Positions 9,831-20,896 of a stretch of 64,000 bases of DNA are shown in pieces. The translations under genes and the position numbers were made by a program. How positions within the stretch are numbered: position 1 is the first letter of the stretch; each line of letters begins with the position of its first letter. Below the pieces are notes generated by a model. That model made no database searches and was not told the origin of the DNA. It was given only the letters and a program-made list of their open reading frames with translations. Origin of the DNA: Craspedostauros australis (taxonomy: Eukaryota; Bacillariophyta; Bacillariophyceae; Mastogloiales; Achnanthaceae); contig JAMXDE010000017.1 of the NCBI GenBank assembly GCA_026770025.1, forward strand, positions 868,001 through 932,000, given 5' to 3'.

Positions 9831-10668
9831 TGTTCTTCAGAGAGCGTGCGGTTTGACTAGTCGGTAGATCAGGATGCTGCAAGATCAGCACAGAGTGGAT
9901 GGCTTGATGGATGCCTGAATGGAATGGATTGGATTTGATGCATGAAATGGTCACATGGCGAAGCGGACACCACCGGTCCAAATCCATCACATGGGTCGGG
10001 ATGAAGGGAGATGAGAGGGAGAGAGAGAAAGGCGCATGACCATGGGCATGCCAACGCTGTTGTTGCTGCTGCTTGTGCTCCAGATGGAGGGGACAACGAG
10101 AACCATCGTCCATCTGGGTTCTCGTTTGTGGAATGGGGAAGGAAGTGTTCTCCTTTTCATGTCGATCGGAGAAGAAAGGTGGTTGGGGAGTCGGAAGGCG
10201 CGCACAGCGATACACATGAAAGCCAGTCGGCCGATCATTGGGCACGACTCCAATGAAGCGAAAGTCACAAGATTGTTCCACGATTGGAGTTAGCACATCT
10301 CGGAACGAAACAAACGTCCCAACCTGCTGCGCTTCCCTTGTTGATGTCTCATCAGTTGCTTTCGTTGCTGACAGTGGTGATGACACCATCGTCATTTGTT
10401 GGGTGGTGGTGGAGACAACTGGGCACACACATCATCGATGTGTTCTCCGTCGACCCAAACTCAATCCAACTCAATCTAACTCGATCCACCTTGGACTCCA
10501 CCCGCCCGATTTCATCTCGCCTTCATCTCCACAATCGCTTCGACGACCCTTGGTATTGACTTCGACTTCGACTCCAACCGTCTCCGACCTCGTCGGTCAG
10601 TGCAACGAGGAGTAGCCGCAAAAGCAGCAGTAGCAGTGGAAAGAACCGGAGTATAGGAGTTGGCGTTG
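9831..10668. other. Divergent promoter region
   Basis: About 840 bp between the starts of the minus-strand transporter and the plus-strand dynamin gene. It should include both promoters. It contains a GAGAGGGAGAGAGAGAAAG run near 10013 and short triplet runs, but no gene I can support. Confidence 0.5.
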
Positions 10669-13600
10669 ATGGGCCAGCCCGTATCAACCATCGATCATTC
10701 GGAAGAGACGGTGCACAGCAGCGCATCCAATAGAGCCGAGACTATGGCTCATCTCAATTCTTCATCCACATCTTCATCATCATTGGTGCCGCCCGCAACA
10801 CCGATAGTATCTGCACAGACATCTGCAGAGGCAACCACAAAAACTCTCCGCAGTGTGGACATGTCCACAACAGCAGAAGTGACTGCTGCTTCGAACGATA
10901 CAGCAGAGCAGCCGCAATTGCAATCCAACCAACAATCTGAACAAATTCAGCACCCAACTCACACCAAAATGGACGCAAACGAAGCAGATATCAACGCTGA
11001 ACCCGCAGCTGACGACACGGCAGAAATCGAACAACAAGCAAAGACGGGAGCGATGGAACATGCCGAAGATGTATCGGGGGAATCATCGCTCACCAACGCA
11101 GGAATCAATGCAGGAACCAACGCAGGTTCGAGCGATAGTTCCGAGAGGATGACAACAGCCGTGTGGGATGTGACATCAGAAGCCTCGAGGTTGCAGCAGC
11201 AGCATGCGGAGCTGCTGCAATCTTTGGTGCTCCGCTATTCGACGTCGTCGCTACACAAGTACATGGATCTTCCTATGATCGCGGTCATGGGGGACACCTC
11301 GAGTGGCAAGTCGTCTCTCTTGTCGAGCCTTTCAGGGTTGGAGCTGCCGTCATCATCGACCCTCACCACAAGATGCCCCATCGTCATCCAGCTCATCCAG
11401 CAGCCCGCGGATGCGAAGCGCACAACCAGCTCGATCGAAGCCACAGTCCAAATCGCCTGGCAACCAGCGGCGACATCTGTTTCTGCTTCTGCCTCTGTTT
11501 TTCGCCACGAGGACAGACCCGCCTCACCCACACATCCATCTCCGGCGCGTGACCGCAAACGCGAGCTGGAGCATCACCATGATAAAGTGGCGCCACCAAC
11601 CTTCCCGTCGATCCATCTCAATGGCCCTGCCGCAGTTTCGCAGGAATTGTCCGGTTCGATTCAGCTCGCTCAGGACTGCATCCTGGAACACCGTTCGCCC
11701 GCTCGCATCGCGCCGGACCAAATCCATGTGACCGTCATTAGCAAAAGCACCAGCACGAGGACATCGACGACGCTCACTCTCGTGGACCTGCCTGGGTTGG
11801 TCCAGTTCGATGCCTCCAAGGACTCCGCGGCTGTTTCGCCTTCTGGATCTGCCGACGGCAAATCTAAACGGCATGTGTACGCAGGATCGTCGCTGCTGGA
11901 TGCTCCCGCCACAGAGGAGAAGAAGGTGGAGCAGGACGAACTGAACAGCTCGCAAACTTCGCACAATCAGCAACCACATTTGCGACAGATGCAGCAGAAT
12001 CAGCAATCATTGCAGCAGCAGGTGCACGACGTCATGCAGGACTACTGCATGAACCCGAACTGCTTCGTCCTTGCCGTTCTGCCAGCGCCGGTGGATATCC
12101 ACAACTCCACAGTCCTGCAGTGGATGCGACAGCCTCACATTGATCCCTCTGGGGAACGCACCATCCCCGTCTTCACCAAGCCAGATCTCATGGATCCTGG
12201 AAGCGAGCAGCCCGTCTTGGATCTGCTTCTCGACCATGCGAGTACCAGTGTCACTAGCTCCGGAGAATCCACCAAGTCGCCGTCGCAGCCTTGGTTCTTG
12301 GTCAAGAACCGCGGCCAAGCAGCGCGGGACAGTTCGTCGTCTGTGTCGCAAGGGTGGGATGCTGAGGACAAATTCTTCGCTCATGACCAATCGCCATGGA
12401 AGGCAGTGGCGGCGGATCAACTGGGCGTTCCCAACCTGCGCCGGTACTTGGTCAACCTGCAGTGGCGACGCACCATGATGATGCTGCCTCCGTTGCTGCA
12501 GGAATTGACGCAGCAGCGCGATGACTGTCAGGTTCAGTTGGATGCGTTGGGGACCTTCTTCACCACCCCGCTGGAACGCCGCCAATGCTACCAGGAGATG
12601 ATCCAGGAATTTGCTCATCTGCTGGATGGATCACTGTCCGGTAAAGGTGGACGCTCAAGGTCTCGATTGCTGAGATCGAGACGCAAAGCAAAGCCAGGCA
12701 ACGATGGCGGTAGTGGTAGCGGTGGCAGCGGATCTTCGTTTGCTTCAGCGAGTACAAGCTCTGCGAACGGCGCGGTGTCTGAGGCTGCTCATCGAGGTAG
12801 TATCTTTGCAAATGCAGACACAAATGCATGCACAACCAGAAGCGGTGACGGCAGCAGCAGCAATGGCAGCAGCACTGCCACCGGCAAGCAGCATTCGAAG
12901 ATCCCCATGGCAGCAACACAACTGCATCAAGCCATCAACGAATTCCGGTCGTCGGTTCGATCGAGCGCATTGGCGACCATCCAGTCTCTCACTGAGGGCA
13001 CCCATGTCTGGGTGCGGTCCCCTTTGCACCCAACGATTGATGTCCGTGGTGAGATCGTGCACATCCATCATGCTGGCAGCAACCGGCACGGTGCCATTGA
13101 TGGCAGCAGCGATGACGAGGAGTCGTACGCCTGTGTTGATTTTCTGGATCCACGCGATCATACCACGGACGTGCTGTTCGACGCTGTCGGGTACAACAAC
13201 CCACCGCCGCCGCCACCATCGTACTTGGATCAAGCGTGCGACGAGGAGGCCGGTCAGGAGTCGTACCAGGTGGATGATGTTTGGACAGACGGTATCAAGG
13301 TGTACATCGCGAGAGACTACAATCGCTTCGATAGCCTGCGGAAGATACCGTTGGCGCGGATTCGAACAGATCCGTCGTGGCTCATGGAGAAGCTGCAGAT
13401 GACGGACGACCTGGCGTGCTTCATCAACGTGGATCAATTCCGTCACATTGTCGCCGAGTTCGTCCAGTCGGATTGGATCCCCCCGTGCGTGGACCTGATG
13501 CAGCAGGTGGAAGGCATCCTCATGAGCACAGTGGAGGCATGCTGGGATGAGGTGTTTGGTGTTTGCAACGATACCGAAAGGACGAGCTCCACTGGGTTGG

Positions 13601-14307
13601 CTGTGTCGTCGTCATCATCGTCATCGTCGTTGGCAGCGAAGTACCCTGACCTGCGCTCCATGATGATCCGAACGTGCCATGACATGACGAAAGAGCTGAT
13701 CCAGAAGGCAAAGAACGAGGTGGAAGACCATCTTGAGATGGAGCAGCACCATCCTTACACGCAAGACGACGCGCTGATCCGAGAGATCGCCAAATCCAGA
13801 TACTCCAACCTGCGCAACGACTTGGAATGGAACTTGAAGCTCCGCCAGAAGGAGGATGTCGTGTACGACCGCGAGGCGTTGCTTGCCATCTTGGACCGCG
13901 TGTTCAATAAGCATCAGGCTGGGTTCAGCTCGTCGTCATGGGGCGATCCACAGCAGGCCGAGAATATCGGCGGTGGAGGAGGGAGCAATGCAGGCCATGG
14001 TAGCAGCGCGAACGTGACGATGTACATGGCGGAGGAGATGGAGTTCATCCTAAGCTCGTACGGAAAGATGGCGACGCGGCGCATCATGGATCGGATGCCC
14101 ATGATCTGCTGGCAAACGTGCCGCACCTTGAAACGAAATCTGCAGGACATGCTGCTGGGTGGCGTGACGGACAGCGCGCTCGAGACGAAGTACTTTGCCG
14201 ATTCCCCGGCCGTGCTGGAGAAGCACGTCCAAGTGCTGGAGCAGTTCGCAGAAGTGAGCGAAGCCGTCGAGCTGGTGGAGCAGATGTTGTCAAGTGAGGT
14301 GCTGTGA
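10669..14307 (+). CDS. Large dynamin-family GTPase
   Basis: Single-exon gene for 1,212 residues. The ATG at 10669 (M-G-Q-P-V-S) is preferred over an upstream TTG. The first 160 residues are Ser/Thr/Gln-rich. The GTPase domain shows G1 G-D-T-S-S-G-K-S-S at 208-216, G3 D-L-P-G at 373-376 and G4 T-K-P-D at 503-506, matching dynamin/Mx proteins. A Ser/Gly-rich insert spans about 660-745. Residues 780-930 carry a beta-rich segment (V-W-V-R-S-P-L-H-P, then a run of prolines) not typical of dynamins. The C terminus (about 1100-1212) matches a GTPase effector domain ending in E-Q-F-A-E-V-S-E-A-V-E-L-V. Dynamins self-assemble on membranes and use GTP hydrolysis for fission or fusion. The absence of an obvious PH domain points to the Mx/DRP-like side, but the membrane target is unknown. 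At 1,212 residues it is longer than the usual 650-900 because of low-complexity inserts. Confidence 0.9.
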   Translation: MGQPVSTIDHSEETVHSSASNRAETMAHLNSSSTSSSSLVPPATPIVSAQTSAEATTKTLRSVDMSTTAEVTAASNDTAEQPQLQSNQQSEQIQHPTHTKMDANEADINAEPAADDTAEIEQQAKTGAMEHAEDVSGESSLTNAGINAGTNAGSSDSSERMTTAVWDVTSEASRLQQQHAELLQSLVLRYSTSSLHKYMDLPMIAVMGDTSSGKSSLLSSLSGLELPSSSTLTTRCPIVIQLIQQPADAKRTTSSIEATVQIAWQPAATSVSASASVFRHEDRPASPTHPSPARDRKRELEHHHDKVAPPTFPSIHLNGPAAVSQELSGSIQLAQDCILEHRSPARIAPDQIHVTVISKSTSTRTSTTLTLVDLPGLVQFDASKDSAAVSPSGSADGKSKRHVYAGSSLLDAPATEEKKVEQDELNSSQTSHNQQPHLRQMQQNQQSLQQQVHDVMQDYCMNPNCFVLAVLPAPVDIHNSTVLQWMRQPHIDPSGERTIPVFTKPDLMDPGSEQPVLDLLLDHASTSVTSSGESTKSPSQPWFLVKNRGQAARDSSSSVSQGWDAEDKFFAHDQSPWKAVAADQLGVPNLRRYLVNLQWRRTMMMLPPLLQELTQQRDDCQVQLDALGTFFTTPLERRQCYQEMIQEFAHLLDGSLSGKGGRSRSRLLRSRRKAKPGNDGGSGSGGSGSSFASASTSSANGAVSEAAHRGSIFANADTNACTTRSGDGSSSNGSSTATGKQHSKIPMAATQLHQAINEFRSSVRSSALATIQSLTEGTHVWVRSPLHPTIDVRGEIVHIHHAGSNRHGAIDGSSDDEESYACVDFLDPRDHTTDVLFDAVGYNNPPPPPPSYLDQACDEEAGQESYQVDDVWTDGIKVYIARDYNRFDSLRKIPLARIRTDPSWLMEKLQMTDDLACFINVDQFRHIVAEFVQSDWIPPCVDLMQQVEGILMSTVEACWDEVFGVCNDTERTSSTGLAVSSSSSSSSLAAKYPDLRSMMIRTCHDMTKELIQKAKNEVEDHLEMEQHHPYTQDDALIREIAKSRYSNLRNDLEWNLKLRQKEDVVYDREALLAILDRVFNKHQAGFSSSSWGDPQQAENIGGGGGSNAGHGSSANVTMYMAEEMEFILSSYGKMATRRIMDRMPMICWQTCRTLKRNLQDMLLGGVTDSALETKYFADSPAVLEKHVQVLEQFAEVSEAVELVEQMLSSEVL

Positions 14308-15147
14308 GATGCGTGGTTCGATTGGTGGGTGCATCCGCTGCTCACTTCTCTGCATTTCATATGTGCTTCGGCCGATGATGGGCACGACGATCAATCTCCC
14401 AGGATCTCACAAGCATTGGTGCGCACTTCTTCGTGTACCTCGTATCTATGAGGAGTAGTTCATGCCCTTACGCCATGTATGGGACCGAAGCACTTTCAAT
14501 TTACAATAAAATGAATGAGTATTCGTCGTACCATACGACTACTGCTGTTGTGCCTGCATGGATAGAGTACGACTAGTCTCCTTGCACTTGCTTCCACCTC
14601 TTTGTGACATGTAGAGAAATTCGACTTTGTTGACTGCAGACAAAGTCAATGAATCAGCGATTCACACTCATTCCAGTCACGAGCAGCAAGAATGTCATGT
14701 TTCTTGGGCAAGAACAAGAACACCAAAACAACAACAACGGCAGAAATGGTGCACAGCGATGGCGAGAGTAACGGCAACAGCACCAAGAACAACAGAGAGA
14801 CAGAGTGTTGTTGATTGCTCCGTTCGTGTGCAACACCTCCACAATCACTTGATGCTGATGCAGTGATCAAAGAAGGAGCGCTACAACACAGGGCCCCTGA
14901 TCGTGCTCAACCAGAGTCGGAGCACATCAACAGCAGCAGCAGCAGTGTCAGAGAGCGAGTAATCGAGGCGCCTGGCTGAGACGGATCGAGTGATTCATCG
15001 ATTCATCGCGCGCCATCATCGCACGCAGTCGACCCACAAAAGCAGGACAGAACAGGCAGCAGACGATCGTCCGATCTCGAAAGAGAGCGTGTGTCTGTGT
15101 GAGGCGCGATCTATTATACGAGGACAGAATCGCGACAAACCGACCAC
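14308..15147. other. Intergenic region
   Basis: About 840 bp between two plus-strand genes. It contains ATTCGTCGTACCATACGAC near 14521, a further TAGAGTACGACTAG near 14565, an ACAACAACAACGG run at 14728 and AGCAGCAGCAGCAG at 14931. A TATTATA motif at 15112 lies 35 bp before the next start codon. No gene is supported. Confidence 0.5.
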
Positions 15148-16938
15148 ATGTCTCGCTTCATGCCACCGAGCCTCGCCCATCACTCCCTCCTCGCCAGCTC
15201 CGTGCTGCAGGATGGCGATGAGCTGTACCTCAAGTCCACTGGCGCGACCTTGCATCGCCTGCAGAAGACGTCGTCCATTCGGGCCAACCGCCATGAATCC
15301 ATCGAGTTTGACACGCTGGATGATCTGCTGCGTCAGGACGATGCGCATGATATCATCGACGAGGAAGGAAGCGAGTTTTATGACGATGATGAAGACGACT
15401 ATGGCGGTAGCAGGGGCGATTGGCAGGACTCGGACGGTATCGGTCGCAAGTGTTGCTTGCCAAGGCCGTGGAAGACGAAGGAGTCAGCCGCATCGAATGG
15501 GCGCAACGCTCTTGCGGAGAGTGCGCTTGATGCACCATATCGTGGCGCACCGCAATCGAGAGGGGGGTTCATGCAATCCGACAAGACGCTTCTGACGTCG
15601 AGTCGAAGAGATTCCCATCCCGAGAGCGGCGATGGAATCACCACTGAGTACACAGCCTTCAAGCCGGCCTACATATCCTTGCGACGTGGCCGCGCGCAGC
15701 ACATTCAGGACGTGGTCAATTACTACAACAATGAGAAAAAGAAGAAGCGCAGGAGCAAGAATGACGGCGATAGTGGTGCTAGCGTTGGCGTCTACAAGCT
15801 TGGAACGTATTGGGCCTGGCCGTGGAGGCGGTGGAACAAGCATGTGCAGCACCAGCGACAGTTTACGCACTGCCAAAACCGAAGCAGCGATGGCCAGGAT
15901 TGTCTCGATTGCCGCAATGATCCGGCCGCGACGCACGCATCCTGTTCGCCCGGATCAACTTCCGCACAAGCACCATCCACTCATGGCCCGCAGCATTCGT
16001 ACATGGGAAGACCGCCAACAGCAGAAGCAGCAGCTCCGATTTCATCGCCGACATCGACTGCATCATCGACATCGACATCAACCGTTCACTTTCATGCTTG
16101 GCACATGTACAATAAGACTTCGACCGCCCAACGGAACTTGCTGTCAGGAGTCTACGACGATGGTGACGATGGTGATAGCGATGATAGCGGTGGTTTTGTT
16201 GGCAGAACAATACCGCGCAAGCCGCGGAGAAGTGCCAGATTCGATTCGTCGACAAGGCAGCATCTCTTACGACGGCAAATGGCTCAAGTGTGGGATAGAG
16301 ACAGCGTGGCTCAAGCTCCTCTCAGCCCTTTGAACGAATCGGATTCTTCGCTCTCCGTCACGGATCAAAGCAACACAGACGAAAGTTCCTATCACCATCA
16401 GCATCATCAACAACATCAACACAATCACAGCCACAACCAACATCACCGCAGACTGAATAGGAGAAGGAGCTCCGCCTCGATTCCGTACGAACTCCTCAAC
16501 AAGTCGCAACCCAATCTCATACTCCCGGAATGGTGCAAGACGGGCATCGATCCAGCGCTCGTGGAAGAGAAGGATGCGGACGGTCAGCACAGCGAAGACG
16601 GCACGCCGACGAACGGACGAGGGGACCGGCCCATCCCAAACTTCCGACTGGAGCATCTTTCGTCTGCCTATCTGCACAATTATTTTGAAAACGAGGTGAG
16701 CGGTCCCATTACGCCCGACAATCGTATGACCGCCCTGCGCATGGGTTCATCCTCGTCATCGCTGCGATCCGTCGATTCGTCCTCCATCCGTTCCGGAACG
16801 TACGCCACCGTGCTGGCGACGGGCCGCGTGATGTTCGCCACCTCGGTGCTGTACCCAGACGAAGAGCAGAGCGACGAAAGCCACAGCAACGAGGACGACA
16901 ACATGTACGCCTACGACGATGCCTGTTTTCTCAAGTAG
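15148..16938 (+). CDS. Unrecognised low-complexity protein, 596 residues
   Basis: Open frame starting at ATG 15148 (context CACATGTCT), without an intron. I do not recognise a domain. Visible features are a Leu/Arg-containing N terminus, an acidic block near 70-90 (run of Asp, Glu and Tyr), a segment around 170-205 with Y-T-A-F-K-P-A-Y-I-S-L-R-R-G-R and a Lys/Arg cluster that could be a nuclear signal, a Cys-containing patch near 230-265, a His-rich run near 410-430, and a Ser-rich C-terminal third. No signal peptide or membrane helix is evident. The long frame, good start context and codon use like the neighbours argue that it is real. Confidence 0.7.
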   Translation: MSRFMPPSLAHHSLLASSVLQDGDELYLKSTGATLHRLQKTSSIRANRHESIEFDTLDDLLRQDDAHDIIDEEGSEFYDDDEDDYGGSRGDWQDSDGIGRKCCLPRPWKTKESAASNGRNALAESALDAPYRGAPQSRGGFMQSDKTLLTSSRRDSHPESGDGITTEYTAFKPAYISLRRGRAQHIQDVVNYYNNEKKKKRRSKNDGDSGASVGVYKLGTYWAWPWRRWNKHVQHQRQFTHCQNRSSDGQDCLDCRNDPAATHASCSPGSTSAQAPSTHGPQHSYMGRPPTAEAAAPISSPTSTASSTSTSTVHFHAWHMYNKTSTAQRNLLSGVYDDGDDGDSDDSGGFVGRTIPRKPRRSARFDSSTRQHLLRRQMAQVWDRDSVAQAPLSPLNESDSSLSVTDQSNTDESSYHHQHHQQHQHNHSHNQHHRRLNRRRSSASIPYELLNKSQPNLILPEWCKTGIDPALVEEKDADGQHSEDGTPTNGRGDRPIPNFRLEHLSSAYLHNYFENEVSGPITPDNRMTALRMGSSSSSLRSVDSSSIRSGTYATVLATGRVMFATSVLYPDEEQSDESHSNEDDNMYAYDDACFLK

Positions 16939-18781
16939 GGCGACGCTCTACTCTGGAGAGTACGAGTTTGCACTTGCCCTACTACTTGGCGGCAGCAATA
17001 GTATTTGCGATGATACTGCAACCAGAGAGTGTCGACAGCGGTGGCAGCGGCGGCAACAATCATGGCCGAAAGGAGCCCTGCCCTTCAGCATCTCCTTATT
17101 CTGCCAATGTCGACATCTGGGGAATTAGTAGTACCACACTCCACACGAAAACCCAGTGAATACGGCACGGATGCCAAAGGGCTGATGCTTCCTGGCTCGG
17201 CGAATGCTCTCTTCCTGCACAGCCTGCTACATCGGTTTCGCACTTGGTGCCCATGTGTTACGTACGCGTACGCGTGCGAGTATGTCTCAGATTCATACGT
17301 TGGGTAGAATGACATACTCTCTCTAATAATAGAATTGAACTGAACTGTTATCAATCAACGCACGGTCGGTCGTACCTACTCTCCCATCCTCTCTGCTTTT
17401 CGGCGAGGTATGGCACTGTGTGGAGTGATGAGGCATGGCACAAGACCTGACTACATGTCTCCCGTGTGGGCGAAGTGTTGACGAACATCACCTGTGATGT
17501 TGCGCCATCGTTCGTAGCCACGATGGCCTTCACAATGTTGGCATGCGTCTTGGCGGTTCCAGCATCGGTTCCGAATCTGACACGTCCAAATCCAGAACAC
17601 ACACGTGCCAAGGCTGAAGCCTTCTCAATCGCAACACATCACGTCGACATCATCCTCTCTCTCACTCTCTCTGCCATCATTGCTGTCGCCGTCTTTCTCC
17701 ATTCGTTTCCGACCGTTTCCGAATGCCAACAAGCCAAGACAACCGAACATCAAGCAGGAAAGGTTCGGAACAAGAACACAAGGTTAAGAAGCAAGCATAC
17801 ACAAACGGAGTCAAAGACCGAAGCGTTGAATGAAACCACCAGTTTGTTGCAGTCAGACATGTTGGGAGTGCAAGTCTGGAACCTTTTGCAAGCGATGCAG
17901 ACGTGTGCGGCGTCAGACGTGATGATCACAGAATGTCGCTGGTCATCCCACACGACAGTGACTTAACAACTTCAAGCCCAGTGCGTGAGCGGGTGGTCGA
18001 TGCCTCTCTTTCTGTCTGTATGTCGTCCGCATGGATGCAAGTTCCGTCCAACGAGTTCATCAACAGGAACCACCACCAGACGTGACTGGCTTGCCGATCA
18101 CAACGCTTCAGAAGTGCGCTGAAAGACGCCAAACCGGAAAAACACGTCTGCCCAAGAGCCAAAAAGGGATTGTTGCACGGAAGAACGACTCATTGGACTA
18201 CACGCGAGGCGCATGGACAGGCATTACCAACAACGAACGGGTCGTGATAGCGACACGGAGAACACCATCGCTTCTTGGGCGTTCCCGCAAATGAACCACG
18301 AGAGCAGACACGACACAGAGAACGGAGAGGAAATGCCAGAGACGCCGGAGACGTGGTCTTCGTTGTGTGGAGACGTTGACCGGTTTGCGGAAGACTTCTC
18401 AGGAATTAGTAGCGTTCTTGGAACGTGTCGTGTGTCACCAGACTGCGAACTGCGAAAGCGGAACACTGACTCCACACGCGGTTTTCCTCCATGAAGGCGC
18501 GAGTGTGCGTGTATTGTGCGAGCGTGGCACTGCGCGAACTCTGGGCGCTGTGTTTTTGTTCTGAGTACAAGAAGCAAAGCGCAAGTACCTTGCCACGACA
18601 GGAACCGCGCAATCAGCACAATCAACTCTGTGCAGTAGCCACCAAAAAGCACCGAAATCTCAGGAATCGCAATCTCTCTCCCTCTCTTCCTTCTCACAAT
18701 TCGCAACTCAGCACCAACAACATCAACCGCATCAACACCCACATCAGCTATAACCACTATTATACTACCAGCCACGCCACA
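16939..18781. other. Long intergenic region without a supported gene
   Basis: About 1.8 kb. It contains GAGAGTACGAGT just after the upstream stop, a CGTACGCGTACGCGTGCGAG run near 17260, and an open frame at 17466-17966 that begins with GTG and shows no domain. The last few hundred bases are the 5' leader of the RGLE-type gene: the frame is open upstream of its ATG and a TATTATACT motif sits at 18760, about 20 bp before it. Confidence 0.5.
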
Positions 18782-19540
18782 ATGCCAGCCACTATGATCA
18801 GCGCCACAACAGCACCAGAGGACAAGACAGTCCAGATGTCAGCAGCCCAGGCCCTCATGAACGGACCAGCCATGCTCTCAAACAACAAGCGCACAATCAC
18901 CGACATCGCCACTGTCACCGCAGCCGTCGTTTCCGACGATGAGACCAGCGACTCGGAAGACGAAGCACCACAGCAGCAGCAGCAGCAGGTGCAGGAGGAG
19001 AGACCATGCAAGCGCCAACGCACACGCAAGCAGAAGAAGTCTGTGCAGTTTGCCGAGTTTGCTCTCTACCGCCCAATCCCCTCCAGACATGAGTACCACC
19101 CAGAGATGCTCTTGGACATGTTCCGCACATACGAGGACATGAGACAGACGAAGATCGACATCGTCCAGACCATCCGATCGTACAACGAGACGACAAACAC
19201 TGCCGCCGCCACCAGCAACGGCGTCAACAACAAGGAGGAGGGAGAGACCAGCACGATCCGTGGCCTGGAGAAGTACATCCCATCCCAGTCTGCCGGACGC
19301 ACCCAACGCATCCGCCAGTCCATCGCCCTTGTTCTGCACATGCAGGCCATGAAGGCAGGAACCGCGAGTGATATCGCGCGCGCATACCAACGCGAAACCG
19401 CACCATCTGTGTGCTGCGCATACATGCGCGGATCGTTGGATGAACGCATCGAGGAGGACATCACCGAGGCGCAGCAGCAGGGCATGGAGGGACTGCAGCT
19501 GGAGATCTTCCAGAAGTACAGCAGCTCCATCGCCGCATGA
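18782..19540 (+). CDS. RGLE-motif protein of the type common in stramenopiles
   Basis: 252 residues from ATG 18782 (context CACAATGCC). The frame is open for about 290 bases upstream, but that part is Ser/Asn-rich and resembles leader sequence. Residues 45-85 are acidic, then Gln-rich, then basic (K-R-Q-R-T-R-K-Q-K-K, a possible nuclear signal). The conserved block follows: K-S-V-Q-F-A-E-F, then E-Y-H-P-E-M-L-L-D-M-F-R-T-Y-E-D-M and T-I-R-G-L-E-K-Y, then R-Q-S-I-A-L-V-L-H-M-Q and I-A-R-A-Y. From memory this order (V-x-F, a W/F-Y-x-x-x-D/E-M box, R-G-L-E, then a helix with V-L-x-x-Q) is widespread in diatom hypothetical proteins of unknown function. No enzymatic role can be assigned. Confidence 0.8.
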   Translation: MPATMISATTAPEDKTVQMSAAQALMNGPAMLSNNKRTITDIATVTAAVVSDDETSDSEDEAPQQQQQQVQEERPCKRQRTRKQKKSVQFAEFALYRPIPSRHEYHPEMLLDMFRTYEDMRQTKIDIVQTIRSYNETTNTAAATSNGVNNKEEGETSTIRGLEKYIPSQSAGRTQRIRQSIALVLHMQAMKAGTASDIARAYQRETAPSVCCAYMRGSLDERIEEDITEAQQQGMEGLQLEIFQKYSSSIAA

Positions 19541-20330
19541 ACATGAGAATCATCAGAACAAAACATTAACGCTCTAACAAAACAAAGCCAGCACTGTAAC
19601 ATCACACTACTTGCATCTACCGTCCCACTGCACGAGCCTTTAGTTGGGCTGCAGACACAAGCACAACCATAACCGAAGCTTTCCGGAGGAGGCATGCATC
19701 AGGTTCCAGCTCCCTCTGGTTGTCGACATCGTGCCTGCTCCTTTTTGGTGTGATTGCGCTGCTGCGGCTGTATCGCGACCATCTTCCGCGGCATCGCGTT
19801 GCGCAACACCAATCCGATCTTCATGACACAAAAGCGAAAGCCCGAAGATTTAGCCTACCTCCGTGCCCACAGAGACTTTGGAAAGACCGTGGTCGCCATT
19901 CGCTTCGGCGTTGGACAATAGTAGCGCTTTCAACCTCGCCGACAAACGTACAAGGAAGGTAATGGGACAGTCATGCGCGGGAACATTGGTCATGCCCCCG
20001 ACCAGCCAAGGAACTCGGACGGGCAACTCCGATACATCTGCGGCAAGACGAGAGAACAGGGCACATGTCCAGAGATGTTGCGTGTTTGCTGGTGAGGCAA
20101 CGTGTCCACAAGGAACAGATACACGCGACATTGTTGTTAACTAATAGATTCGGTACGAGTTATGTACGTGTCCGCTTCATTGATTCCTCGTGCGTGACCG
20201 TCCACATTTCTATTTATGGCAGGTACTGTACAAAGGAGGCAATTGAAAAATATCGAAGGTGAAATTGGGGCGCTGTCGCAAATACGCCGCAACATTTTGG
20301 CGACGTCGAATAGCGCTGGCCAAGGATCTA
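19541..20330. other. Intergenic region left of the transposon
   Basis: About 790 bp between the RGLE-type gene and the transposon's left target-site duplication. Short open frames on both strands show no recognisable domain. I see no gene here. Confidence 0.5.
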
Positions 20331-20334
20331 CTAT

Positions 20335-20486
20335 GAGCCCGATCAGTGAGTCGACCTGCACTCCGTTATTGGCCTCCAGAAATTTTAGCTTGGATATCCC
20401 AACCAAGCACATATTCGTAATCCCTGTAGGTCTAATACAAATAATTAACCATTACATTTTTGAGTTAGATCCTATTTTAAGTTTTA
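20335..20486 (+). repeat. Left terminal inverted repeat of the transposon
   Basis: Starts with GAGCCCGATCAG immediately after the CTAT target duplication and ends in CCTATTTTAAGTTTTA, beyond which the two ends lose similarity. It also contains CCCAACCAAGCACATATTCG and TCTAATACAAATAATTAACC, both present in the right copy. Confidence 0.9.
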
Positions 20487-20896
20487 CGGACCGATGGATA
20501 TGGGCAATTTTCGATCTCTCTCGGGTTTCAGCCTTTCGCCTACGACTACATCGATCAAACTTAACCCTTTGCTGTTCTTCGTTTCAGCAAGGTTGTTCCC
20601 ATTTTGAATTGTTTAGTCTCTTTTTGAGGTGTTCCGATCAGACCATCCAACGCCCCGTCCACGATAGCGCTAGTTGTAGAGTTTTGGGAGAAGCGGCGAG
20701 TGCGCGTTTGCATCCATTCTACCCTATGTTTGCCTGATCCGTCATCTACGTCACCAGACTGGGTGCTGCGTCATGAACCACCAATCATAGCACGATGTGA
20801 AGCAGCATCAGCTACGTTTCGTCGTGACGGAATGGTCGAGTTGCATTGGTACTCCGGAAGTGCTTAGTGTCATGCTTCTTTCGTGCATTTGGCTAG

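Noticed and set aside
17466-17966. 166-codon plus-strand frame
   Set aside because: Begins with GTG, has no domain, and overlaps equally open frames on the other strand.
20216-20737. 173-codon frame crossing the left terminal repeat of the transposon
   Set aside because: Half of it is the terminal inverted repeat and it continues from host DNA into the element; a chance frame.
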